From Streptomyces canus 299MFChir4.1 (GTDB taxonomy: Bacteria; Actinomycetota; Actinomycetes; Streptomycetales; Streptomycetaceae), in the NCBI RefSeq assembly GCF_000383615.1, contig NZ_KB911583.1:603369-667368 (forward strand): a stretch of DNA of 64,000 bases, read 5' to 3'. Of the stretch, positions 50,322 to 58,641 are shown in pieces. Below the pieces are notes generated by a model, which searched no databases, was not told the DNA's origin, and saw only the letters and a program-made list of their open reading frames with translations. The number at the start of each line of letters is the position of its first letter. The stretch's first letter is position 1. The position numbers were made by a program, and so were the translations under genes.

Positions 50322-51416
50322 GGACGGATGGATCGCCCCCGCCGTCGCGGTCAGCGGGGCACCGCTGCCGCCCCAGCGCAGGGCGACGATCTCGGCGGCC
50401 ACGGACACGGCGACCTCCTCCGGCGTGCGGGCCCCGAGGTCCAGGCCGACCGGCGAGCGCAGCCGTGACAGTTCGGCCTCGGTGAGCCCCGAAGCGGTGA
50501 GCCGCTTCATCCGGTCGTCGTGCGTACGGCGGCTGCCCATCGCCCCGATGTACGCCGCCGGCCGGCGCAGCGCCTCCTCCAGCAGGGGCACGTCGAACTT
50601 CGGGTCGTGGGTCAGGACGCAGATCACCGTGCGATCGTCGGTGGCGGTGCCGCCGAGGTAGCGGTGCGGCCAGTCCACGACGACCTCCACGCCCTCCGGG
50701 AAGCGCTTCGGCGTCGCGAAGACCGGGCGGGCGTCGCAGACCGTGACCCGGTAGCCGAGGAAGGCGCCGATCCGGGCGACCGCGGCGGCGTAGTCGATCG
50801 CACCGAAGACGAGCATGCGCGGCGGCGGGGCGAAGGAGTGCAGGAAGACGCCCACCGCGTCCTCGCGCCGCTCCCCGTGCGGGCCGTAGTGCCTCAACCC
50901 CGTGGCGCCCAGGGCGAGTTCCCCGCGCGCGTCGGCGGTGACCGCCACGTCGAGGCCGGTGGTGCCGAGGGTGCCCGCGACGCGGTCCGGCCACACGGCG
51001 AGCGTGGCACCGCGGGGCGCCGGGCCGTCCACCACCGTCGCCACGGTCACCGGGCGGCCCGCGGCGACCGACTCCGCGACCTCGGCGAACGCGGGATCGC
51101 CGGTGGCCGTCACGGACCGGACGAGCAGGGTGATCTCCCCACCGCAGGTGAGCCCGACCGCGAACGCGTCCTCGTCGCTGTAGCCGAAGGTCTCCAGGCG
51201 GGCCTCGCCGCTCGCCACGACCTCCTGGGCCAGTTCGAAGACGGCCCCCTCCACGCAGCCGCCGGACACACTGCCGACGACCTCGTCGTCCGGGCCGACA
51301 GCCATGGCCGCGCCCGGATCGCGAGGCGCGCTGCGGCTCGTGGAGACGACCGTGGCCAGTCCGAACGGCAGCCCTGCCGTGTACCAGCCGTTCAGCACCG
51401 GGAGGATGTCACGCAT
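50316..51416 (-). CDS. XdhC-family molybdenum hydroxylase accessory protein
   Basis: A 366-residue XdhC/CoxI-type factor for insertion or sulfuration of the molybdenum cofactor. The N-terminal XdhC domain (about 10-80) has SGGCVEGAVFE, and the C-terminal Rossmann domain (about 200-340) has VFGAIDYAAAVA and GAMGSRRTHDDR. It appears intact, but the hydroxylase subunits it would serve are not in this window and its neighbours coxG and coxE are broken, so it may be on the way to decay. The ATG at 51416 is read within the coxE tail. Confidence 0.87.
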   Translation of the reverse strand: MRDILPVLNGWYTAGLPFGLATVVSTSRSAPRDPGAAMAVGPDDEVVGSVSGGCVEGAVFELAQEVVASGEARLETFGYSDEDAFAVGLTCGGEITLLVRSVTATGDPAFAEVAESVAAGRPVTVATVVDGPAPRGATLAVWPDRVAGTLGTTGLDVAVTADARGELALGATGLRHYGPHGERREDAVGVFLHSFAPPPRMLVFGAIDYAAAVARIGAFLGYRVTVCDARPVFATPKRFPEGVEVVVDWPHRYLGGTATDDRTVICVLTHDPKFDVPLLEEALRRPAAYIGAMGSRRTHDDRMKRLTASGLTEAELSRLRSPVGLDLGARTPEEVAVSVAAEIVALRWGGSGAPLTATAGAIHPSS

Positions 51417-51779
51417 CGTCGGCTCCTTTCACCACCGCCGCCGCCGGACGCTCCGGTGCGGCCAGGGGCGCGGGTCCGGGGCGCGCCTTGGGCGGATTGA
51501 CCCAGGTCACCCGGTGCGCCAGCCGGTGCAAGCGTCGCATCCGGTCCGCCAGGAGCCCCGGCTCGCCACGCTCCCAGCCGTCCGAGAGCACCACCACGAC
51601 CGCCCCGCGAGCCGTCCCCCGCTGCTCCCAGCGGTCCAGGAACCCGCGCACGTAGCTCACCGAGCCGGGTACCCACGCGCCAGTCGGGCACCGCGGCGGC
51701 GAGCGCCGCCATCGCCCGGTCCGGATCGCGGTGCGAGAGCTCGCGGGTGACGCGGTCAGCCGGGTGGCGACGGTGAACC
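51409..51779 (-). pseudogene. coxE-like VWA protein relic, truncated and frameshifted
   Basis: The segment reads RVTRELSHRDPDRAMAALAA up to TRLGE in one frame (51665-51779) and then VRGFLDRWEQRGTARGAVVV through RRLHRLAHRVTWVNPPKARP in another (51409-51660). These are consecutive blocks of the CoxE VWA domain, including the VVLSDGWERG metal site. A frameshift near 51665 separates them. The N-terminal two-thirds are missing, and at about 51780 the sequence joins a fragment of an unrelated resistance gene. Confidence 0.75.
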
Positions 51780-51872
51780 CCTGGGGCGCAGACCCGGGTC
51801 CTGATGCGGACCCTGGAGCGGCTGCGCATCCCGACCCTGGTCTTCGTCAACAAGATCGACCGGCGGGGAGCT
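51780..51872 (+). pseudogene. N-terminal fragment of a ribosome-protection GTPase (OtrA/TetM-like)
   Basis: The frame reads GAQTRVLMRTLERLRIPTLV then FVNKIDRRGA. This is the G-domain block of tetracycline-resistance ribosome-protection proteins with the NKxD guanine-binding motif (NKID). The earlier P-loop part is missing and the sequence changes into transposase homology at about 51872. The C-terminal end of the same type of gene lies at 53549-53998. Confidence 0.7.
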
Positions 51873-52082
51873 GGTGCGGCCGGGGTCGAAGGCACGATCT
51901 CCCAGGCCGTCCAAGTCACCGACCTTCCGCTGCACCCGCTACCGCAACCTGCTGGCGACCCGCCTCGGTCACGCCTTCGCCGGCACCGCGATCAACAGCA
52001 TCCGCATCGACCGATGGCTGACCGGCACCCACTCGGCGCCACCCGCACCTCCCACCTCGAAGCCCTCACACTCGCGGCCTGA
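51873..52082 (+). pseudogene. Transposase C-terminal remnant (IS1182-like)
   Basis: Short blocks in alternating frames read GVEGTISQAVQVTDL, then CTRYRNLLATRLGHAFAGTA followed by INSIRIDRWLTGT, then LGATRTSHLEALTLAA before a stop. In order they match the C terminus of DDE transposases of the IS1182 type. At least two frameshifts are needed, so the element is dead. Confidence 0.6.
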
Positions 52083-52259
52083 CAGCCCGATTCGCGGAAT
52101 TCTCAGCAGAGTCCTTCAGGCCGGGGTGAAACGAATCTTGTGGTTGCGACGCCGTGTCGCGGTCTCGTTCCGGCGGAGCCAGACCCTGCTCGCGACGGTG
52201 ACGGATCGTTCACACGTTCCCGGTGACGACATGGGTTCGACGTGCCTAGTGTGATCGTC

Positions 52260-53483
52260 ATGCAGCTCCGGTACAGCTTCCGCATGTACCCCGATGCCAC
52301 GCAACAGGCCGCGCTGGCCCGGGCGTTCGGGTGCGCCCGTGTCGTGTTCAACGACGCGGTGCGTGCCCGTGAGGACGCCCGTAAGGCCGGGCAGCCTTTC
52401 CCGACGGCCGGTCAGCTGTCTATGCGGCTGATCACGGAGGCGAAACGGACTGCCGCGCGGTCCTGGCTGGCTGAGGTCTCCGCGGTGGTGCTCCAGCAGT
52501 CCCTGCGGGACGCCGAGAGCGCGTACCGCAACTTCTTCGAGTCCCTCAAAGGCAAGCGCAAGGGACGGAAGGCGGGAGCACCACGGTTCAAGTCCCGTAA
52601 GGATGTCCGGCAGTCGATCCGGTTCACTGCCAACGCTCGCTGGAGCATCACCGGCAGTGGCCGTCTGAAGCTGCCGAAGATCGGCGCGGTGAAGGTGAAG
52701 TGGTCCCGCACGCTGCCCAGCACCCCCACCTCCGTCACCGTCATCAAGGACGCGGCCGGCAGATTCTTCGCCTCCTTCGTCATTGACACCGACCCCGCCG
52801 CCGACGCGATGCGCATGCCGGAGAGCGACCGCATCATCGGCATCGATCTCGGCCTGATCCACTTCGCGGTCCTGTCCGACGGCACGAAGATCGACTCCCC
52901 GCGCTTTTTGCGGCGCGCGGAGAAGAAACTGAAGAAGGCCCAAAAGGAGCTGTCCCGCAGACAGAAGGGATCCAAGAATCGGGCCAAGGCCCGCCTGAAG
53001 GTCGCCCGCGCCCACGCCGGAGTCGCTGACGCCCGCCGTGAGTTCCACCACCAGCTCTCCACGCGGCTGATCTCCGAGAACCAAGGGATCGTCGTGGAGG
53101 ACCTCTCGGTGGCGGGACTGGCTCGCACCAGGCTGGCCAAGTCCGTGCACGACGCCGGATGGTCCTCGTTCATCGGCATGTTGGCATACAAAGCGGAACG
53201 GTACGGCCGCACCCTGGTCAAGATCGGCCGGTTCACACCGACCTCGCAGACCTGCTCCACTTGTGGAGTCAAGGACGGGCCCAAACCCCTCGGCGTCCGG
53301 GAATGGACATGCAGCGCCTGCGGCACTGTCCACGACCGGGACACCAACGCCGCGATCAACGTCAAAACGGCCGCCGGACTGGCGGTATCAGCCTGCGGAG
53401 CGCCGGTAAGACCAGAACCCGTTCTGGCACAGCGCGAAGAAACAGGAAGCCACGGATTCCCGACCGGAAACTGTGCCACGTAG
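52260..53483 (+). CDS. tnpB: TnpB RNA-guided nuclease (IS200/IS605 OrfB)
   Basis: A 407-residue TnpB. RuvC active-site residues are visible: D196 (GIDLG), E280 (VVEDLS) and D361 (HDRDTNAA). The zinc ribbon is C332/C335 and C351/C354. The N-terminal helix-turn-helix-like block QLRYSFRMYPDATQQ is typical. All catalytic residues are retained, so the nuclease could be active; relatives use an RNA made from the element's right end to cut DNA. I chose the ATG at 52260 (MQLRYSF). Confidence 0.92.
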   Translation: MQLRYSFRMYPDATQQAALARAFGCARVVFNDAVRAREDARKAGQPFPTAGQLSMRLITEAKRTAARSWLAEVSAVVLQQSLRDAESAYRNFFESLKGKRKGRKAGAPRFKSRKDVRQSIRFTANARWSITGSGRLKLPKIGAVKVKWSRTLPSTPTSVTVIKDAAGRFFASFVIDTDPAADAMRMPESDRIIGIDLGLIHFAVLSDGTKIDSPRFLRRAEKKLKKAQKELSRRQKGSKNRAKARLKVARAHAGVADARREFHHQLSTRLISENQGIVVEDLSVAGLARTRLAKSVHDAGWSSFIGMLAYKAERYGRTLVKIGRFTPTSQTCSTCGVKDGPKPLGVREWTCSACGTVHDRDTNAAINVKTAAGLAVSACGAPVRPEPVLAQREETGSHGFPTGNCAT

Positions 53484-53560
53484 CGTCACAGTAGCCAGTC
53501 AGGGAAGGCCAGAATCCTCGCCCTTCAGGGCGAGGAGCATGTCAATGTCCCCGGCAGAGC
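53340..53560 (+). ncRNA. Predicted omegaRNA (reRNA) of the TnpB element
   Basis: By analogy with characterised TnpB systems, the guide RNA scaffold comes from the 3' end of tnpB and the right end of the element, ending with the hairpin at 53516-53535. The guide would be the bases right after 53545, here the ribosome-protection gene. The 5' end of this RNA is a guess. Confidence 0.35.
53516..53535 (+). repeat. Right-end hairpin of the IS605-like element
   Basis: An 8-bp perfect stem CCTCGCCC/GGGCGAGG with a TTCA loop; it is a typical subterminal hairpin recognised by the TnpA transposase supplied in trans. Confidence 0.8.
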
Positions 53561-53998
53561 CACGCCCACCAGGGCTTCGACAAGAGCATGTCCAGCACCG
53601 GAGCCGACTTCCGGGGCCTGACCCCGCTGGTCCTCGTCGAGGCGCTGCGCCGGGCGGGCACCCGGGTGTACGAGCCGATGCACCGGTTCCGCGTCGAGGC
53701 CCCGGCCGACACCCTCGGCGCCCTGCTGCCGGTGCTGGCCGCGCTGCGGGCCGTACCGCAGACGGCGCGGACCCGGGGCGACCGGTGCGTCCTGGAGGGG
53801 ACGGTGCCGGCCGCCCGGGTGCACGGACTGGAGCAGCGGCTGCCCGGACTGACGCGCGGGGAGGGGGAGTTGGAGACCGGCTTCGACCACTATGCGCTGG
53901 TCTCGCACGGAACCGTTCCGCGACGCCCACGCAGTGATCACAACCCCCTCAACCGGCAGGAGTATCTGTTGAACGTGACACGTCGAGTCGGCGGATGA
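53549..53998 (+). pseudogene. C-terminal fragment of the ribosome-protection resistance gene (OtrA-like)
   Basis: Continues PRQSHAHQGFDKSMSSTGAD, then FRGLTPLVLVEALRRAGTRV and on to DHNPLNRQEYLLNVTRRVGG before the stop. These are the last two domains (IV/V) of a TetM/OtrA-like GTPase. The frame is intact over 149 codons, but it lacks the N-terminal two-thirds and any start signal. With the fragment at 51780-51872 it shows that a resistance gene was cut up by mobile elements. Confidence 0.8.
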
Positions 53999-54074
53999 GG
54001 TGTCAGATGCGACGAAGGTGAAACTTACTCATCAGTCAGATGTGTTGACGTTGTACTGAAATGGTCGGACTGTA

Positions 54075-55934
54075 ATGGACATGCCGAATAAACGCGCACG
54101 TCTGCTCGTTGTTCTGGTTGTCCTCTGTGGATTCCTGACGGTCGCGGGCGCCCGGCCCGCGCCCGCCGACGCCCTCACCGACTCCCTCTCGTTCGACGAC
54201 ACCCCCCTCACCGTCCAGAACGGACGGTTTGTCGACGGCAACGGCCGCGAGGTCGTGCTGCGTGGCTACAACGTCTCCGGCGAGACCAAGCTCGCCGAGA
54301 ACAAGGGCCTGCCCTTCGCGACGGTCGCCGACGCCAGGAAGTCGGCCACCGCGCTCAGAGCCCTCGGTGGCGGCAACTCCGTGCGCTTCCTGCTCTCCTG
54401 GGCCTACGCGGAACCGGTGAAGGGCCAGGTCGACACCACGTACCTGGCGAACGCCACCGCGCAGATGCGGGCCTTCCTCGACGCGGGCATCCGCGTCTAC
54501 CCCGACTTCCACCAGGACCTGTACTCCCGCTGGCTGTTCAACTCGGGGAGCTGGTACACCGGCGACGGTGCTCCCGCGTGGGCCGTGGCGCTCGGCAACT
54601 ACTCCGCCGAGTCCTGCGGCATCTGCTTCACCTGGGGCCAGAACATCACCCAGAACGGCGCGGTGAAGGCCGGCCAGTACGACTTCTGGCACAACAGGTA
54701 CGGCCTCCAGGACTCCTTCCTCGCCACCGCCCAGAAGACCATGGCCTACCTCAAGGCGAACCTCGCGACGGAGGAGTTCGCCGGCGTGGTCGGCTTCGAC
54801 CCCTACAACGAGCCCTACGCCGGCAGCTACGACTCCGGGCAGAACAGCCGCACCTGGGAACGCGACCTGCTGTGGCCCTTCTACGTGAAGTTCCGGGCCC
54901 GGATGGACGCGGCGGGCTGGACGGACAAGCCCGCCCTGGTCGAGCCGAACCTCTTCTGGAACGGCAACGTCAGCAAGGAGGAGGGCGGCCTCCTCGACGC
55001 CGGCACGCTCGGCTCCCGGTACGTCTTCAACACCCACTTCTACGACCAGAAGGCCATCTCCGGCATCCTGATGTGGGGAAACGCCTCCGACGGCCAGTAC
55101 GCCGGCGACTTCGGCACGGTCCGCGACCGTGCGGCGGCGGCCGGGACGACGGCCGTGGTCAGCGAGTTCGGGCACCCGCTCAACGGCTCGACCGCGGGCA
55201 AGGCGCCCACCGTCCTCAAGGCCATGTACCAGGCCCTCGACTCCCGGGTGAAGGGCGCCAACTGGTGGTCCGCGCCCGCCGGTTCGGGACCGGTCCTCTC
55301 CGGTACGCAGTGGCAGTGGGACCTCTACAACGGCCGTCACCACGAGCTGATGAACGACAACACCGACAAGGTCATGACCTCGGGCGACGCCTGGAACGAC
55401 GAGGACCTGTCCGCCGTGAAGCTGAACGACTCGGGTACGGCGGTACTGCGCCAGGACGCCCGGCTCCTCGACCGGATCTACCCGAGCGCCACCTCCGGCT
55501 CCACGGTCGCCTTCACCTACGAGGACCGTTCACGCGACGGTTCCACGACCCTGACCTGGAACCCGGTGCCGAGCGGCCTGCCCAACGTCTCGTCGCTGGT
55601 CGGTTCCGGCCAGTACTCGGTGCTCGTGTGGCGCTCGGGAAGCGGTTCGGCGCCCACCGAACTCCATCTGCCCGCCTCCTTCCCGACCGCGGCCACCACC
55701 GTCGTCTCCGACCTGGGCACGGTGTACGGCCCGCCGGCCTACACCTCGTCCACCCCGGTCGGCGCGGCGGTCGAACCGGGCGGCACGGGCAGTCGCCGAC
55801 TCCTGCTCACCGACACGGACTCGGGCGTCCTGCACTACGCCCTGGTGACCAACGGGGCGACCTCGCCCTCGGCGTCCGTGCTGAGCGCGGCCAAGGCCGA
55901 GCTGGCGGCCTGGGTGACCTCGAAGATCGGCTGA
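54075..55934 (+). CDS. Secreted GH5 endoglycoceramidase-like glycosidase
   Basis: A 619-residue secreted enzyme with a signal peptide (about 1-33, ending ADA). The TIM barrel (about 40-430) has the proton donor E246 in FDPYNEPY and nucleophile E364 in VVSEFGHP; the HQDLYSRW block near 147 is typical of endoglycoceramidases and related GH5 enzymes. The C-terminal part (about 450-619) is a beta-sandwich. Expected substrate: beta-glycosidic links in glycolipids or glucans. The start is taken as the ATG at 54075; a second ATG two codons on is as likely. No ribosome site is clear. A hairpin follows. Confidence 0.86.
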   Translation: MDMPNKRARLLVVLVVLCGFLTVAGARPAPADALTDSLSFDDTPLTVQNGRFVDGNGREVVLRGYNVSGETKLAENKGLPFATVADARKSATALRALGGGNSVRFLLSWAYAEPVKGQVDTTYLANATAQMRAFLDAGIRVYPDFHQDLYSRWLFNSGSWYTGDGAPAWAVALGNYSAESCGICFTWGQNITQNGAVKAGQYDFWHNRYGLQDSFLATAQKTMAYLKANLATEEFAGVVGFDPYNEPYAGSYDSGQNSRTWERDLLWPFYVKFRARMDAAGWTDKPALVEPNLFWNGNVSKEEGGLLDAGTLGSRYVFNTHFYDQKAISGILMWGNASDGQYAGDFGTVRDRAAAAGTTAVVSEFGHPLNGSTAGKAPTVLKAMYQALDSRVKGANWWSAPAGSGPVLSGTQWQWDLYNGRHHELMNDNTDKVMTSGDAWNDEDLSAVKLNDSGTAVLRQDARLLDRIYPSATSGSTVAFTYEDRSRDGSTTLTWNPVPSGLPNVSSLVGSGQYSVLVWRSGSGSAPTELHLPASFPTAATTVVSDLGTVYGPPAYTSSTPVGAAVEPGGTGSRRLLLTDTDSGVLHYALVTNGATSPSASVLSAAKAELAAWVTSKIG

Positions 55935-55976
55935 CCCGGGGCAAGGGGACGATCCGGGTCGCGGAAGAACTCGGTT

Positions 55977-56004
55977 GAGTGTGCCGAGGCGGGTCGGCAC
56001 ACTC
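55977..56004 (+). terminator. Terminator of the GH5 gene
   Basis: GAGTGTGCCGA pairs perfectly with its complement over 11 bp with a 6-base loop, 43 bases past the stop codon and 6 bases before the start of the next gene. Confidence 0.75.
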
Positions 56005-56009
56005 ACCGG

Positions 56010-56417
56010 GTGGTCAACAGCGAGGTGTACGAACGGAGTTGGGACGAGCCCTGGTACCGCGTGCGGACCGACCGGTTCGTGGCGTCGTTCCTGCCCGGTG
56101 ACGGCGAGGATCTGGACGAGGTCTGCAACGTGGACGTGTTCGTCCAACTGACGGCCGACGGGTCCCGCTGGAGCGCGACCGTGTTCACGCTCGCCGAGGT
56201 GCAGCGACTGATGGAGAGGTGGGCGCAGACGGGGGAGGAACAGGGCGGCCGCTACTTCTGGTGCTCCGACGGCCTGATCGTCCGCGATCCCGGCATCGAC
56301 AACATGACCCAGGTGCTCAGCGGCCTGCTGGACAGCGGGGACTTCTCTCAGATCCTCCAGCGCATCGACGACGTCGAAGACCCCGAAGACCCCGAAGACC
56401 TCGAAGACGCGAAGTGA
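56010..56417 (+). CDS. Conserved hypothetical protein with acidic DPED tail
   Basis: A 135-residue cytoplasmic protein (VNSEVYERSWDEPWYRVRTD at the start), hydrophilic, with one cysteine in the middle. Its tail is a short tandem repeat DPEDPEDLED, encoded by a 9-base repeat. I know similar small proteins from Streptomyces only as hypothetical. It has a GTG start (56010) directly after the GH5 terminator, with no strong ribosome site. Confidence 0.6.
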   Translation: MVNSEVYERSWDEPWYRVRTDRFVASFLPGDGEDLDEVCNVDVFVQLTADGSRWSATVFTLAEVQRLMERWAQTGEEQGGRYFWCSDGLIVRDPGIDNMTQVLSGLLDSGDFSQILQRIDDVEDPEDPEDLEDAK

Positions 56418-56491
56418 ATGCCCGCGCCCGGTCGGCGCACGAGGCGTCACGACCGGGCGCGAAGTCGATCGCAGGGGCGGGACCGAGGGCC

Positions 56492-57736
56492 TCAGGAAGC
56501 CGGGCCGGCCCAGTTCTCGGCCACATGCCCGAGGCGCACCCGCTGCGGATGGTCGCCCACCGGCACGGACGCCGTCTTCTGCCCGGTCGCGAAGTCGATC
56601 GCGGTGACCTGGTCGGCACCGCTCTCGGACACGACACAGCTCTTGCCGTCGCCGCTGACGGTCGCCCAGTAGGGCTTGGAGGCGGGGACGAGGGGGCCCT
56701 CCTGGAGGGTGGTCCGGTTCACGACGGTCGCGTAGTCGTCCATCGTGCCCGCGACGCAGAGCTTGCTGCCGTCCGGGCTCATCGACAGGCCGTGGTGGCG
56801 TGAGTCGTTGACCATGGTGGTGCGGTCGTCGCTGGTCGCCGGGTTCTTCGGCAGGGTCTTCGTTCGGGTGATCTTGTCGGTGGCGAGGTCGTACTCGAAG
56901 AAGCCGTTGAAGAACGACACCTGGAAGTAGAGCTTGGACTCGTCCGGCGAGAACACGGCGGGCCGGACGGCGTCGGAGTAGTCCGTGAGGCCGATCGCGT
57001 TCAGCTTGTCCCGCATGTCGATGGTCTTGACCTGCTTGTAGGTGGTCGCGTCCACCACCGTGATGTGCCGGTCGCCCTTCGTCCAGTCCAGCCAGGGCGC
57101 GTCCGAGTCGGTGTTCACGTCACCGATAGCCATGTTCCAGATGTACTTGCCGTCCCTGGTGAAGATGTTCTCGTGCGGCTTGTCGCCGGTGGCGAACGAA
57201 CCGAGCTGCTGTCCGGTGTTGATGTTCAGCACGTGCACGGTGTTGGCGGTGGAGGCCGACACCGCGACCCGGGTGCCGTCGGGGGAGACCGCCATGTGGT
57301 CGGCGCGGTAACCCGAGACCTTGAAGCGCCAGTTGATCTTCCCGGTGGCGAGGTCGATCGAGACCACGTCCGCGAAGCTCGGCCGTGAGACGACCACCGA
57401 CCTGCCGTCCGGCGTGGAGTACATGTCGTCGACGAACTGGTCGTGGCCCTCGCCGACGCTGTTGCGGATCGCCATGAAGTAGATCCACTTGATCGGGTCG
57501 GCGTTGATCTCCGCCATCCGCGCGTCCTTGTCGGGGACGACGTTGATCCGGCCGATCTTGGCCAGGTCACCGGAGGACTTGATGACGTCGGCGGTGCCGT
57601 CCCAGTTGTTGCCCACGAACAGCACCTCGCGCAGGGCGGCGGTGTCCGCGGCGGAGGCCACGGTCGCGGGGGCGGTGACGGTCAGGACGACGGCTGCGGC
57701 CATGGCACACAGGTGTCTGGGGTTGAGAACAGGCAT
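56492..57736 (-). CDS. Secreted YncE-like beta-propeller protein
   Basis: A 414-residue secreted protein with a signal peptide (about 1-31, ending ASA). The rest shows the repeating pattern of a seven-bladed propeller: VSPDGTRVAVSASTANTVHV, FSPDESKLYFQ and MSPDGSKLCVAG mark consecutive blades. Such proteins bind partners or ligands outside the cell; no catalytic site is evident. The ATG at 57736 has GAGGGAG upstream. It is divergent from a TetR gene and a palindrome lies between, suggesting direct control. Confidence 0.85.
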   Translation of the reverse strand: MPVLNPRHLCAMAAAVVLTVTAPATVASAADTAALREVLFVGNNWDGTADVIKSSGDLAKIGRINVVPDKDARMAEINADPIKWIYFMAIRNSVGEGHDQFVDDMYSTPDGRSVVVSRPSFADVVSIDLATGKINWRFKVSGYRADHMAVSPDGTRVAVSASTANTVHVLNINTGQQLGSFATGDKPHENIFTRDGKYIWNMAIGDVNTDSDAPWLDWTKGDRHITVVDATTYKQVKTIDMRDKLNAIGLTDYSDAVRPAVFSPDESKLYFQVSFFNGFFEYDLATDKITRTKTLPKNPATSDDRTTMVNDSRHHGLSMSPDGSKLCVAGTMDDYATVVNRTTLQEGPLVPASKPYWATVSGDGKSCVVSESGADQVTAIDFATGQKTASVPVGDHPQRVRLGHVAENWAGPAS

Positions 57737-57814
57737 GACGGGTCTCCCTCTGGGCGGCTCGTGACGGGGGCATGCCAAGACGGCGAAACTGAAGACGCGT
57801 GCTTTCAGAGTCAA

Positions 57815-57830
57815 CTTACTGAAAAGTAAG
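57815..57830. promoter_or_regulatory. Palindromic operator between propeller and TetR genes
   Basis: CTTACT-GAAA-AGTAAG, a perfect 6-4-6 inverted repeat in the divergent intergenic region, of the size and form usual for TetR-family binding sites. Confidence 0.65.
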
Positions 57831-57920
57831 GAAGGGGGGCCCTTCTCCACAAGACTGCGTACGCGACAAACTTGGCGCTCATACGGAAGGCCGGACGTGC
57901 CGGCCCGGGTGGGAGGTGCG

Positions 57921-58583
57921 GTGACGGGCAGGCTCAAGGCCCCGACCGGTCGCTACGGCGGCAAGACGGCCGCGGAGCGGCAGGCCGAGCGGCGCCGCCG
58001 TTTCCTGGACGCGGCCCTCCAGCTCTTCGGGGACGCTCCCGGCTACCGCGGCACGACCGTCGCGGCCCTCAGCGAGGCCGCGGCCCTTTCCACCCGCCAG
58101 TTCTACGAGGAGTTCCGCACCCTTGAGGACGTCCTGGCCGCGCTTCACCTGGAGGTCAACGACTGGGCGACGGCGGCCGTGGTGGCCGCGGTGGCCGACG
58201 CCGACCACCTGCCGCTCGCCGAGCGCGCGGCCGCGATCTTCCGCGCCTACGCGGCGAACGTCACGTCCGATCCCCGCCGTGTGCGGATCACCTTCGTGGA
58301 GATCATCGGCGTCAGCCCGCGTCTGGAGCAGCAACGGCTGGCCCGCCGGTCGCACTGGGTCGACCTGGTGTGCGCCGAGGCGAACCGGGCCGTCGGGCGG
58401 GGGGAGGCGGCCCCGCGGGACTACCGGCTCGCGGCGACCGGGTTCATCGGCAGCGTGAACGGGCTGCTGCACGACTGGAGCGCGGGGTGGGTGGACGCGA
58501 CGCTGGACGAGGTCGTGGAGGAACTGGTGCGGCAGCTGTTGGGGATTCTCCGGCCGGCGGGGTGGGCGCCTGCCGGGGGGTGA
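57921..58583 (+). CDS. TetR-family transcriptional regulator
   Basis: A 220-residue repressor. The N-terminal helix-turn-helix (about 22-68) reads AALQLFGDAPGYRGTTVAAL then LSTRQFYEEF, the TetR signature. The ligand-binding domain (about 80-215) gives no hint of the effector. The GTG at 57921 is chosen because GGGAGG is close upstream; an earlier GTG at 57897 is possible. It probably represses itself and the beta-propeller gene. Confidence 0.88.
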   Translation: MTGRLKAPTGRYGGKTAAERQAERRRRFLDAALQLFGDAPGYRGTTVAALSEAAALSTRQFYEEFRTLEDVLAALHLEVNDWATAAVVAAVADADHLPLAERAAAIFRAYAANVTSDPRRVRITFVEIIGVSPRLEQQRLARRSHWVDLVCAEANRAVGRGEAAPRDYRLAATGFIGSVNGLLHDWSAGWVDATLDEVVEELVRQLLGILRPAGWAPAGG

Positions 58584-58641
58584 GAGTGGCGCTGCTCGGC
58601 TGCGGTGCCGTCGTGGCCGTCGGCCTGAGGCGATGTCGTAG

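Larger units (their letters stand above)
52100..53545 (+). mobile_element. IS200/IS605-family element carrying only tnpB
   Basis: Contains one tnpB gene and no tnpA, so it is a non-autonomous IS605/IS1341-type element. The right end is well defined: a hairpin CCTCGCCC-TTCA-GGGCGAGG (53516-53535) is followed by GGAGCATGTCAA, the ending typical of actinobacterial members. From 53549 on, sequence of the ribosome-protection gene resumes in frame (PRQSHAHQGFDKSMSS). The left boundary is uncertain, somewhere between the transposase remnant (52082) and the tnpB start; 52100 is a placeholder. These elements lack terminal inverted repeats and make no target duplication. Confidence 0.75.

Noticed and set aside
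56459-56602. GCGAAGTCGATCGC occurring twice near the propeller gene 3' end
   Set aside because: One copy is inside the coding sequence and one is just downstream; fourteen bases of GC-rich sequence can recur by chance and no structure supports a function.
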